Below are positions 1 to 7,074 of a DNA stretch of 42,318 nt, one piece after another. Origin of the DNA: Nitrospirota bacterium (GTDB taxonomy: Bacteria; Nitrospirota; Thermodesulfovibrionia; Thermodesulfovibrionales; JdFR-85). The translations under genes and the position numbers were made by a program. The DNA is taken from assembly GCA_015492515.1 (NCBI GenBank), contig WGEZ01000055.1, positions 1 through 42,318 of the forward strand, given 5' to 3'. Under the pieces are notes generated by a model that saw only the letters and a list, made by a program, of their open reading frames with translations, was not told the origin of the DNA and did no database searches. Positions within the stretch are counted from its first letter, which is position 1; every line of letters begins with the position of its first letter.

Positions 1-89
1 CCGCAGGAGAGGGTCTGCTCCACGGGCAGACCCGAAGGCCGTCCCCTGGGTTTCATCGCAATCAGCACCTCGACCCCTTGAATCCTCAT
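1..89 (-). CDS. N-terminal fragment of an unidentified protein running off the left edge
   Basis: On the minus strand an ATG at 89 opens a frame without stops to the window edge. It encodes about 29 residues beginning MRIQGVEVLIAMKPRGRP. A purine-rich GGAGAG lies about 4 bases upstream of the ATG, which supports a real start. A second in-frame ATG (residue 12) is possible. The visible part is too short for me to recognise a family. The gene would be divergent from the YecA-like gene to its right. Confidence 0.4.
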   Translation of the reverse strand, partial: MRIQGVEVLIAMKPRGRPSGLPVEQTLSC

Positions 90-305
90 AAATCTCTCCG
101 CTCCCGATGCAAGGAGCAACGGTCAAACCTTCCGTTCAGGGAAGGAGCCCCTTCTTCTTAGCTTTAGACTTTATTATTCAATATATCCATAAACAAATTC
201 AATGCCCGCTCATCCAGACACGGAAACCCCCTCCTGAGATCGGTACCCCCTCCGGGGAGGGGCCGAAACCGGGCAACCCTTCTTCCACAACAGGCCTTAC
301 GGTTG

Positions 306-334
306 TTGACATAACGGCCGGAGGGATATAAAAT
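306..334 (+). promoter_or_regulatory. Sigma70-type promoter for the YecA-like gene
   Basis: TTGACA at 306-311 and TAAAAT at 329-334 are separated by exactly 17 bases. This is a near-consensus housekeeping promoter, predicted to start around 341, about 20 nt before the small upstream ORF and 70 nt before the YecA-like gene. Confidence 0.65.
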
Positions 335-360
335 TATCCATGGGAGGGTACAGGGAGACG

Positions 361-414
361 ATGGCGATAGGTGTGCACCACCGGTCCGGCAGCAGCCGGG
401 AGGTCGAAGGATGA
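361..414 (+). CDS. 17-codon upstream ORF overlapping the start of the YecA-like gene
   Basis: ATG at 361 follows AGGGAG closely and encodes MAIGVHHRSGSSREVEG. Its stop TGA (412-414) overlaps the ATG (411-413) of the next gene in the ATGA arrangement typical of translational coupling. It lies just downstream of a strong predicted promoter. It could be a coupling or regulatory leader peptide. It could also be chance, since the next gene has its own GGGAGG ribosome binding site inside this ORF. Confidence 0.35.
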   Translation: MAIGVHHRSGSSREVEG

Positions 415-1076
415 GCTTCATCCCCGAGAGGTACTGCGGCGACGGGATGATGGAGGAGCACCTCAGGAGGGCGGGGGCGAAGATCCCCATCCCGGCGGTA
501 TACGGGCTGATGTACGGAGTCCATGCAGCACCCCAGATGACCACGCCTTCGGAATGCTTCGCCGTGATCTTCGGTGACGAACGCCCGTTCTTCGACTCGA
601 AGGAGACGGCGAGGGAGGTGATGGGCAACCTCCTCCACCTCTGGATAACCCTTGCAGGGGTCGACTCCGGTGACGGCGTCGTCCGCCTGCCCCGGATGGA
701 GTATCCCGAGACCCTGGAGGGTCTGAAGAGGCACATCGACGACAACCTCCTGCTCGCTGAACAGTTCATCAAGGGCCTCGCCCTCGGCGAGACGGAGAAG
801 AGGCACTTCTCAAAGGATGGAGCGAGGGCCATGGAATCCATCACCAGGATCTCAGACCACCTCCGTGCCTTCAGGAGAGGGATCGAGAGGGAGGGTGTGG
901 TCATCGAAGAGGCCTCCGCCCTGATGGTCAAGGTGCGGGAGGCGCTGGCGGAAGAGATCGCAGCCGCGATCTCGGGGTTGAAGAGGGCGCGGAGGCGGGG
1001 TATGGAGGAGATCAGGAGGCTCGTGGACGAACAGCTCCGGCTCTGGCAGAGAGAAGGTATAGCGGTAGGGGGCTGA
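411..1076 (+). CDS. YecA/YgfB-like (UPF0149-type) helical protein, function unknown
   Basis: This 221-residue protein is soluble and mostly helical. Residues about 28-85 resemble the N-terminal helical bundle of the YecA/YgfB family: a Y/G-x-M-x-G-x-x-A-A-P element, then a P-S-E-C-x-x-x-x-F-G element, then an acidic helix pair. I see no SEC-C zinc motif at the C-terminus. Instead the last 60 residues are a charged, Arg/Glu-rich helical region likely to form coiled coil. GGGAGG about 8 bases before the ATG sets the start. The family assignment rests on pattern resemblance only, and the role is unknown. It is followed 62 bp later by a nitroreductase gene, possibly on the same transcript. Confidence 0.6.
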   Translation: MSFIPERYCGDGMMEEHLRRAGAKIPIPAVYGLMYGVHAAPQMTTPSECFAVIFGDERPFFDSKETAREVMGNLLHLWITLAGVDSGDGVVRLPRMEYPETLEGLKRHIDDNLLLAEQFIKGLALGETEKRHFSKDGARAMESITRISDHLRAFRRGIEREGVVIEEASALMVKVREALAEEIAAAISGLKRARRRGMEEIRRLVDEQLRLWQREGIAVGG

Positions 1077-1138
1077 TCCTGCCTCCTCCCCTCGGAGGAG
1101 AGAGGCCCTTCCCGGGGTATCGAAAGGGGGTAACAACC

Positions 1139-1660
1139 ATGGACGTCTTCGAGGCGGTCAAGGGCAGGAGGAGCGTCAGGAGGTTTCAGGACAGGGAGAT
1201 CCCCGAGGAGATGACGGAGAGGCTGATCCAGGCGCTCATCTGGGCGCCCAGCGCCGGAAATCTCCAGTCCAGGAAGTTCTACTTCGTCACCGACAGGGAC
1301 GTGAAGGAAGCCATCGTCAGGGCCGCGCTGAACCAGTCCTTCATCGCGAGGGCGCCGCTTGTGATCGTCGGCTGTACGGACAGCAGGATCACCACAAGGT
1401 ACGGCTTGAGGGGGTTGGAGCTCTACTGCATTCAGGACGTGGCCTGCAGCATCATGTGCATGATGCTCGTCGCCCATGAGATGGGGCTCGGCTCCGTCTG
1501 GGTCGGTGCATTCCATGAAGATGCCGTCTCAGAGGTCCTGGACCTCCCGGGAAACCTGAGGCCGGTGGCCATAGTCCCCGTGGGGTGGCCCGCGAAGATC
1601 CCTTCTCCGCCCTACAGGGTGAGCCCTGAGGAGGCCGTCCAGTGGGTCAGAAGTAGCTGA
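1139..1660 (+). CDS. Nitroreductase-family flavoprotein
   Basis: This is a 173-residue FMN-dependent nitroreductase-fold protein. The N-terminus has the family signature with R-R-S-V-R-R-F at about residues 10-16, used in FMN phosphate binding. It continues with W-A-P-S-A-G-N-L-Q (about 35-43), the flavin-contacting loop. A central D-V-A-C-S-I-M segment and G-L-G-S-V-W-V-G (about 118-125) complete the fold. Family members reduce nitro compounds, quinones or flavins with NAD(P)H, usually as cytosolic homodimers, and the natural substrate cannot be read from the sequence. GGGGGT precedes the ATG. The last 14 bases overlap the convergent CPBP protease gene. Confidence 0.9.
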   Translation: MDVFEAVKGRRSVRRFQDREIPEEMTERLIQALIWAPSAGNLQSRKFYFVTDRDVKEAIVRAALNQSFIARAPLVIVGCTDSRITTRYGLRGLELYCIQDVACSIMCMMLVAHEMGLGSVWVGAFHEDAVSEVLDLPGNLRPVAIVPVGWPAKIPSPPYRVSPEEAVQWVRSS

Positions 1661-2209
1661 TGAAGAGGATGTTCATGAGGTAGTGCAGGACGACGGGATG
1701 GAGGAGGTTCCCCTTCCTCATGTAGAGCCAGCCCAGCAGAAGGGAGGGGAAGAATGTGAGAAGCGCCGAGGGATCACCGCTGGAGAGGAACCTCGGCAGG
1801 TGCATGAAGGCGAAGAGGAGGCTGACGATCACCACGCCGGTGTAGTTGTTGCCCGCCACCTCCTGGAGGTATCCCCTGAAGTAGACCTCCTCAGGCAGGG
1901 AGACGGCAAGGAGGTGGATGAGGAGGAGCCTGCCGGCAGGTATCTCCGGCCCCCCCTTCAGGAGGAGAAGGACCGCAAGGAGCGGCGCTATGATCACTGC
2001 AGCAGCACCCACACTCCCGACGAGGCCCTCGGGAGCGAGGGAGAACCGGATGCGCCACCCCCTGGCCAGGGGGAAGAGGATGAGCAGAAACGGTATGAGA
2101 TAGCGGATGGAGTGGAGCCGGGCGACCTCATGGAGGAAGAGCAGCAGGAGTATGAGGCCGTAGCTCAGAAGGGCGGGAGTGATCTCTTTTTTTTTACCGA
2201 TCCCCTCAT
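1647..2209 (-). CDS. CPBP-family intramembrane metalloprotease, interrupted by a one-base homopolymer shift
   Basis: The intact frame contains the three CAAX-protease/CPBP motifs: E-E-V-Y-F-R, F-A-F-M-H-L, and H-P-V-V-L-H-Y-L-M-N. Several hydrophobic membrane segments surround them. In this frame the only late start is a GTG at 2012, which would delete the first membrane helices (an L-rich helix followed by another near 2070-2165). An ATG at 2209, just past hisD, is in the wrong frame by one base, and the switch happens in a run of nine A (plus-strand T at 2187-2195). One extra A would give a 187-residue protein starting MRGSVKKKEITPALLSYG. The end converges on the nitroreductase gene with a 14-bp overlap. 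CPBP proteases in bacteria process small peptides or act in bacteriocin immunity, and the substrate here is unknown. Confidence 0.75.
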
Positions 2210-2213
2210 TTAA

Positions 2214-3494
2214 TCATGCAGCCCCCCTCCTGATCCTCACCGTATTGCCGTGGGCCTGGAGCCCCTCGATCTCCGACAGGGTCTCCACCACACCGGAGAG
2301 TCTTCGGAAGGCCTGCCTGCTGAACCTCAGGATGCTTGTCCTCTTGACGAAGTCATAAACACCGAGGGGTGAGAAGAAGCGCGCCGTCCCCCCTGTGGGC
2401 AGCGTATGGTTCGGCCCGGCCGCATAATCACCGAGCGGCTCAGGGGTCCACTTGCCGAGGAAGACGGCCCCTGCATTCCTGACCAGGGGTAGAAGCCTCT
2501 CCGGCCTCTCCGTCATTATCTCGAGGTGCTCGGGAGCGATGGCGTTCGCCACCTCGACGGCCCTCTTCAGGGTCTTCGTTATGATTACGGCACCGTAGTT
2601 GCTCAGGGAAGAGAGGGCCCGATCCCTCCGGCTCAGCCCCTTCAGCTGCCTCTTCAGCTCCGCCCTCACCGCCGAGGCGAGGCGGAACGATGTGGTGACC
2701 AGCACAGAGGAGGCGAGCTCGTCGTGCTCGGCCTGACTCAGCAGATCCGAGGCCACGAACTCCACCGGGGCCTTCCTGTCGGCGATGACGAGCACCTCGC
2801 TCGGCCCGGCTATCATGTCTATATCCACCTCTCCGAAGACCATCCTCTTGGCGACGGCCACGTAGATGTTGCCCGGCCCGACGATCTTGTCCACCCTCTT
2901 GATGCTCTCCGTTCCATAGGCCATCGCCGCGATCGCCTGTGCACCGCCGATCCTGTAGACCTCCCTCACACCGAGGAGGTCCACGGCGGCCATCACGTAG
3001 GGGTTCACCTCCCCATCAGGGGTGGGCACACAGAGGGCTATCTCCTGCACACCCGCCACCTGAGCGGGGATCACGTTCATCAGCACCGTGGAGGGGTAGG
3101 CTGCGGTGCCTCCCGGTACGTACACCCCCACACGCTCCAGGGGGCGGACGAGCTGCCCCAGCAGCACCCCGGCCTCCCTGTACATCAGGGGGTCCTCCCG
3201 CTGCCTCTGATGGAACCGCCTGATCCTGTCGGAAGCCTTCTTCAGGGCCTTGAGCACCCCGGGCTCAACGGCCCCGGCATGCCGCCTTATCTCCTCTGCA
3301 GGGATCGCGAACCTCCCGGGCCTGAAACCGTCGTACCTTTGGGTATACTCCCTCACCGCCTCGTCGCCGCGGGCCCTCACGTCCGAGAGGATGCCGGAGA
3401 CGACCTCCACGACCTCCCCGGCTGCGCCGCCTCCACGCTCTCTCAGGAGGGCCAGGAATCGTTGAAGCTCCCTGTCGGTCCTGATTGTCCTCAT
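2214..3494 (-). CDS. hisD: Histidinol dehydrogenase
   Basis: HisD oxidises L-histidinol to L-histidine with two NAD+ in the last two steps of histidine synthesis, as a cytosolic Zn2+ enzyme. The protein is about 426 residues, the usual length. It shows V-P-G-G-T-A-A-Y-P, the long signature Y-R-I-G-G-A-Q-A-I-A-A-M-A-Y-G-T, and I-V-G-P-G-N-x-Y-V. Zinc-ligand motifs are Q-A-E-H-D, the D of G-D-Y-A-A-G-P-N-H, and the H of G-L-Q-A-H-G-N-T-V. The ATG at 3494 overlaps the TGA of the upstream ACT gene as TGATG, and a GTG one codon earlier is an alternative. The two genes are therefore translationally coupled. No other his genes are in the window. Confidence 0.97.
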   Translation of the reverse strand: MRTIRTDRELQRFLALLRERGGGAAGEVVEVVSGILSDVRARGDEAVREYTQRYDGFRPGRFAIPAEEIRRHAGAVEPGVLKALKKASDRIRRFHQRQREDPLMYREAGVLLGQLVRPLERVGVYVPGGTAAYPSTVLMNVIPAQVAGVQEIALCVPTPDGEVNPYVMAAVDLLGVREVYRIGGAQAIAAMAYGTESIKRVDKIVGPGNIYVAVAKRMVFGEVDIDMIAGPSEVLVIADRKAPVEFVASDLLSQAEHDELASSVLVTTSFRLASAVRAELKRQLKGLSRRDRALSSLSNYGAVIITKTLKRAVEVANAIAPEHLEIMTERPERLLPLVRNAGAVFLGKWTPEPLGDYAAGPNHTLPTGGTARFFSPLGVYDFVKRTSILRFSRQAFRRLSGVVETLSEIEGLQAHGNTVRIRRGAA

Positions 3495-3892
3495 CACTTG
3501 TTGATCACCCTGATCGCCTTCCTGTCATCGGAGGTCTTGAAGAGGCAGGTCGATCTCCCGCCCGTCCCCGTGGTGCCGTACATGTAGTAGACGTTTATGC
3601 CTGCAGCAGCGATCCTCTCCGCCACCTTCCGGAGCTCTCCCACCCTGTTCGGCATCTCCACAGCCACGACGTCCTCTGACTCGATCTCCGCGCCGAGTGC
3701 GGAGATCGCCCTCCTGGCCTTTGCGGCACTGTCCGTGGTGAGCATGAAACAGGCGCTGTTATCCATCTCGAAGGCGCATATGGAGGTGATGTTCACCTTT
3801 GCAGACGAGAGCGCTGCGGTGACCTCTGAAAGAAGCCCCTGCCTGTTGGGCATAACGAAGCTGAGCTCCTTGACTCTCCTTGCCTTTGCCAT
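3494..3892 (-). CDS. Tandem ACT-domain protein
   Basis: This 132-residue protein is made of two consecutive ACT domains (about residues 6-65 and 70-130) and nothing else. Each has the beta-alpha-beta start with the N-R-x-G-x-L/V-x-E/R-V pattern (M-P-N-R-Q-G-L-L-S-E-V and M-P-N-R-V-G-E-L-R-K-V). ACT domains bind amino acids at dimer interfaces and regulate metabolic enzymes, so this may be an amino-acid sensor. The ATG at 3892 is chosen because GGGAGG sits 8 bases before it. A GTG at 3901 would abut that site. It is co-transcribed with hisD through a one-base stop/start overlap. The ligand is unknown, and regulation by histidine or related amino acids is only a guess from position. Confidence 0.85.
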   Translation of the reverse strand: MAKARRVKELSFVMPNRQGLLSEVTAALSSAKVNITSICAFEMDNSACFMLTTDSAAKARRAISALGAEIESEDVVAVEMPNRVGELRKVAERIAAAGINVYYMYGTTGTGGRSTCLFKTSDDRKAIRVINK

Positions 3893-3920
3893 CCCCTGCA
3901 CCTCCCTCGGTTTTTCCGAT

Positions 3921-3950
3921 ATATTCCACGATGCACCTTTGAAAAGTCAA
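3921..3950 (-). promoter_or_regulatory. Possible promoter for the ACT-hisD operon
   Basis: On the minus strand TTGACT (3950-3945) is followed after 18 bases by GAATAT (3926-3921). The -35 is good and the -10 is weak (3 of 6). It lies in the only gap upstream of the ACT gene. Confidence 0.35.
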
Positions 3951-3978
3951 CAACTCGGCTGCTCAGAGCCCCTCCCGG

Positions 3979-4008
3979 TGTACAGGTCTGTCTGCCGATG
4001 GTTATAAT
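3979..4008 (+). promoter_or_regulatory. Promoter for the PAS histidine kinase gene
   Basis: TGTACA (3979-3984), an 18-base spacer and a perfect TATAAT (4003-4008) precede the ATG at 4015 by only 6 bases. Transcription would start at or next to the ATG, so the mRNA is probably leaderless. No good Shine-Dalgarno sequence is present. Confidence 0.5.
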
Positions 4009-4014
4009 GGAATT

Positions 4015-5130
4015 ATGAGAGGGGAGTCGAGAGCAAGACCGGCGGATGCGGAGGGGGCGCTCCGGCTGTCGGAGGAGATGTTCACCAAGGTGTTCCGTTT
4101 CAGTCCGGACTGGATAGTGATATCCACCCTCGAGGACGGACGGTTCATCGACGTCAACGACGCCTTCCTCAGGATCACCGGGTACGCGAGGGAAGAGGTG
4201 ATAGGCAGGACGGCGATCGAGCTGGGGATCTGGGTGGACCCCGGTGAGAGGGCGGCAATGGTGGAGGTGCTCCGCAGGGAGGGGGTGATCCGTGACCATG
4301 AGGCGAGATTCAGGATGAAATCCGGAGAGATCCGGGTCATGCTCCGGTCCGCGGAGGTGATCCACCTCGGAGAGGAGAGGTGCATCATCAGCGTCACCCG
4401 CGACATAACGGAGCGTAAGGAGGCCGAGGAGAAGCTGAGGACCCTTGCGGAAGAGCTCGAGAGGAGGAACCGGGAGCTGGAGCAGTTCGCCTATGTCGTC
4501 TCCCACGACCTGAGGGCCCCGCTGGTCACGGTGGCAAGCTACCTGAGGCTCCTGATGCGCCGGATCAGGGGGAGGCTCGATCCCGAGGCCGAGCGCTTCA
4601 TCGCCGACGCCCTTGACGTGACGTCGAGGATGGGGTCACTGATCGGCAACCTCCTGGAGTATGCCCTCGTGGACAGGGAGCTGCACCTCGAACCGACGGA
4701 GAGCGGAGAGGTCCTGAAGCAGACGCTCGCCAACCTGAGGGCCCTCGTCGAGGAGAGCGGCGCCGTGGTCACCCACGACACCCTGCCCCTTGTGACGGCG
4801 GACCGCACCCAGCTGACGCAGCTGCTGCAGAACCTGATCGGGAACGCGATCAAGTTCCGCGGCGAAGAAAGCCCCAGGGTGCACATCTCGGCCGTGCGCA
4901 GAGGGAGGGGCTGGCTCTTCTCGGTGAGGGACAACGGTGTAGGCATCCCTCCCGGAGATGAGGGACGGATCTTCGATATCTTCCAGCGTGTGCATGACGA
5001 AAGGAACCCCGGCTCGGGGATCGGCCTGGCGATCTGCCGGAAGATAGTGGAGCGCCACGGAGGACGTATCTGGGCGGAGTCGGAACAGGGCAGGGGGACC
5101 ACCTTCTTCTTCACCTTACCCGCCGCATAG
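4015..5130 (+). CDS. PAS-domain sensor histidine kinase (phytochrome-like HisKA type)
   Basis: This 371-residue protein has no membrane segment, so it is a cytosolic kinase. A single PAS domain covers about residues 20-140 and ends in the PAC-type D-I-T-E-R-K-E-A-E-E-K. A short coiled coil (about 140-160) leads to the HisKA dimerisation helix with the phospho-acceptor His in S-H-D-L-R-A-P-L. The HATPase domain has the N box N-L-I-G-N-A-I-K-F, G1 box D-N-G-V-G-I and G2 box G-S-G-I-G-L-A-I. The HisKA and ATPase pattern is that of kinases related to bacteriophytochromes and KaiC-input kinases. No response regulator is adjacent, so the partner is elsewhere. The signal sensed by the PAS domain cannot be inferred. 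Confidence 0.92.
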   Translation: MRGESRARPADAEGALRLSEEMFTKVFRFSPDWIVISTLEDGRFIDVNDAFLRITGYAREEVIGRTAIELGIWVDPGERAAMVEVLRREGVIRDHEARFRMKSGEIRVMLRSAEVIHLGEERCIISVTRDITERKEAEEKLRTLAEELERRNRELEQFAYVVSHDLRAPLVTVASYLRLLMRRIRGRLDPEAERFIADALDVTSRMGSLIGNLLEYALVDRELHLEPTESGEVLKQTLANLRALVEESGAVVTHDTLPLVTADRTQLTQLLQNLIGNAIKFRGEESPRVHISAVRRGRGWLFSVRDNGVGIPPGDEGRIFDIFQRVHDERNPGSGIGLAICRKIVERHGGRIWAESEQGRGTTFFFTLPAA

Positions 5131-5192
5131 GCTGATCCTGCCGCCGCTGCTGTCAAAGGAGAGGGAGGCAGAGCGGTCACATCGGCGATGCA

Positions 5193-5939
5193 TCAGAACA
5201 GCACCTGACAGGGGATCCCTTCTTTCTGGAAGGCCCTCTTCAACCTCTCAGCCGTCCCGCGGAAGAAGGCGTCACCCATCGCCCACTCCAGAGCGTGCCT
5301 CCTGTAGACACGGTCTGCATAGTGGTAGTTCATCCTGTCGATGAGCACATATTCCACCCTCCCCTTCAGCCTCTGCACCAGGTCCCCCGCGCCGGGCAGG
5401 AGGGGTGCGATCATGACGAAGGTCTCCACCCCTTCGGAGCGGAGCCTGCTCAGGGCCCGGAGCCTCTCCTCCACGGCAGGGGCACCGGGTTCGAAGATCT
5501 CCCTTATCCGTTCGTCGGCGGTGGTGATGGTGAAGCCGACCTCGACCGTCTCTGACCCCTTCAGGAGGTCCAGGTCACGGAGCACAAGGGGGGACTTGGT
5601 CTGGACCGTCACGGGCCAGCCGTTTCCCAGGAGGATCTCGAGGCATCTCCTCGTCAGCCCGTAGGTCTCCTCAACGGGCTGATAGGGATCGCAGACACCG
5701 CTCATCCACACCCTCCCGACCTTCTTTCTCCTTATCTCCGCGGCCAGCAGCTCAGGGGCGTTGATCTTCACGTCCACGAACCCGCCCCACCCCTCCCTGT
5801 GGCCGGTGAACCGCTTCATGAACCTGGCATAGCAGTAGACGCACCCGTGCTCGCAACCCACATAGGGGTTGAGGGTGTACTCATAGACCTTCGACCTCGA
5901 CAGGATGCTCTTCGCCCGTATCTGCCTGATGCGTACCAT
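5193..5939 (-). CDS. Radical SAM protein of the spore-photolyase-like (SPL) family
   Basis: This 248-residue protein has the radical SAM cluster motif C-E-H-G-C-V-Y-C-Y-A (Cx3Cx2C) at about residues 29-38, which binds the [4Fe-4S] cluster used to cleave S-adenosylmethionine. The segment N-P-Y-x-G-C before it and the S-G-V-C-D-P-Y-Q-P-x-E segment after it are typical of the COG1533 SPL-like group. These proteins are widespread in non-sporulating bacteria and archaea. Most have no proven DNA-repair activity, so spore photoproduct lyase function should not be assumed. The gene is convergent with the histidine kinase and lies 18 bp downstream of the MscS gene on the same strand. Confidence 0.88.
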   Translation of the reverse strand: MVRIRQIRAKSILSRSKVYEYTLNPYVGCEHGCVYCYARFMKRFTGHREGWGGFVDVKINAPELLAAEIRRKKVGRVWMSGVCDPYQPVEETYGLTRRCLEILLGNGWPVTVQTKSPLVLRDLDLLKGSETVEVGFTITTADERIREIFEPGAPAVEERLRALSRLRSEGVETFVMIAPLLPGAGDLVQRLKGRVEYVLIDRMNYHYADRVYRRHALEWAMGDAFFRGTAERLKRAFQKEGIPCQVLF

Positions 5940-5957
5940 ATCATCAGCGGCGGGGGT

Positions 5958-7010
5958 TCAGCCCTCTTCCCCGGTGATGAAGAGCGTCTGTGTGGGATAG
6001 GCGAACTGGATGCCCTCCTTCTCGAACCTCCTGAATATCTCGAGGTTGATCGCCTGGTGGATATCCATGTAGGTGTTGTAGTCAGGCACCTTCACCCAGT
6101 AGACGGTCTCGAAGTTGAGGGAGAAGTCGCCGTACTCCTTGAAATGGGACCTGTCGAAACGTGTCAGCTCCTGAGACTCCACGATCTCGCGGATGATCCC
6201 GGGGATGGCGGCGAGCTTCTCGGCAGGAGTCTGGTAGACGACCCCGAGGGAGAAGACCACCCTCCGTTCGTACATCCTCTTGAAGTTCCTGATCCTGCTC
6301 TGGAGCAGGTCGTTGTTGGAGAAGACGAGCTGCTCGCCCGAGAGGCTCCTGATACGCGTCGTCTTCAGGCCGATATGCTCCACGGTGCCGAGGTACTCGT
6401 CCACGATTATGAAGTCGCCCATAACGAAGGGCTTGTCGATCACGATGGACAGGGATGCGAAGAGGTCGCCGAGGATGTTCTGGACCGCGAGGGCGACGGC
6501 CACGCCCCCCACACCGAGACCGGCGACGAGGGTCGTGATGTTCACACCGAGGTTGTCGAGGGCGAGCAGGAGGATGATCGTCCAGAGCACCAGCCTGAGG
6601 ATGAAGCCCAGGGCAGAGAAGGTGGTCGCCGTGGCTGCATCCTCCTCCTTGAGCTTCTGCTCCTTGTAACGGTTGATCCAGAAGGATATGACCCCCGTGC
6701 CCCACAGGGCTCCCTGCAGCAGCAGGGCCACGATCATCAGGCTCCTGATGACCCCCGCCACGTCATCGGGCAGGGTGAGGAAGAGGGACCCTGCATAGAG
6801 CGCCACGGCGAGGAGGAAGAAGGGCTTCACCCTGTGGAGGAGATCGGAGAAGAAGTCGTCCAGGCGGGTGGAGGTCTTCTCCGCAAAGGCCCTCAGCCTG
6901 CTGGAGACCACCCCCTTGATGATCCTCAGGCCGACCATCACCACAGCAGCCACCAGCAGCGCGATCAGCCATTGCTCCAGCGTGTTACCGTAAAAGGTCT
7001 TCTCCAGCAT
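5958..7010 (-). CDS. MscS-family small-conductance mechanosensitive channel
   Basis: This is a 350-residue inner-membrane channel. Four or five hydrophobic segments occupy about residues 10-170. The pore-lining helix region is rich in Gly and Ala (L-V-A-G-L-G-V-G-G-V-A-V-A-L-A), followed by the conserved Q-N-I-L-G-D-L-F-A-S-L. The beta domain (D-K-P-F-V-M-G-D-F-I) and alpha/beta cytoplasmic cage make up the rest. Such channels release solutes on hypo-osmotic shock. The frame is open further upstream, but the ATG at 7010 is preceded by GGGGGAT at the right distance and begins the first helix. It lies 64 bp downstream of murJ and may be co-transcribed or use its own promoter. Confidence 0.93.
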   Translation of the reverse strand: MLEKTFYGNTLEQWLIALLVAAVVMVGLRIIKGVVSSRLRAFAEKTSTRLDDFFSDLLHRVKPFFLLAVALYAGSLFLTLPDDVAGVIRSLMIVALLLQGALWGTGVISFWINRYKEQKLKEEDAATATTFSALGFILRLVLWTIILLLALDNLGVNITTLVAGLGVGGVAVALAVQNILGDLFASLSIVIDKPFVMGDFIIVDEYLGTVEHIGLKTTRIRSLSGEQLVFSNNDLLQSRIRNFKRMYERRVVFSLGVVYQTPAEKLAAIPGIIREIVESQELTRFDRSHFKEYGDFSLNFETVYWVKVPDYNTYMDIHQAINLEIFRRFEKEGIQFAYPTQTLFITGEEG

Positions 7011-7017
7011 GGTCGAT

Positions 7018-7046
7018 CCCCCGGGTATTATACAAAAAACCGGGGG
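7018..7046 (-). promoter_or_regulatory. Hairpin with a -10 element in its loop, between murJ and the MscS gene
   Basis: Inverted arms CCCCCGG and CCGGGGG (7018-7024, 7040-7046) enclose a 15-base AT-rich loop. On the minus strand the loop contains TATAAT (7032-7027), 16 bases before the MscS ATG. The structure could terminate or pause murJ transcription, and the loop could act as a -10 for the channel gene. I see no good -35. Confidence 0.35.
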
Positions 7047-7074
7047 CATTCCGACAGCTTCCCCGGGGATGCAC

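Noticed and set aside
246-262. GC-rich hairpin CCCCTCC/GGAGGGG
   Set aside because: No T-run follows on either strand and there is no gene end close by, so terminator function is not supported.
107-331. 74-codon plus-strand ORF before the YecA-like gene
   Set aside because: No ribosome binding site, atypical codons, and it ends across the predicted promoter.
164-1516. 450-codon minus-strand open frame opposite the YecA-like and nitroreductase genes
   Set aside because: Mirror frame of two well-supported genes in GC-rich DNA. It is Pro/Arg-rich, has no family features and covers both promoters.
2526-3587. 353-codon plus-strand ORF opposite hisD
   Set aside because: Antisense shadow rich in His, Pro and Gly, while hisD on the other strand is unambiguous.
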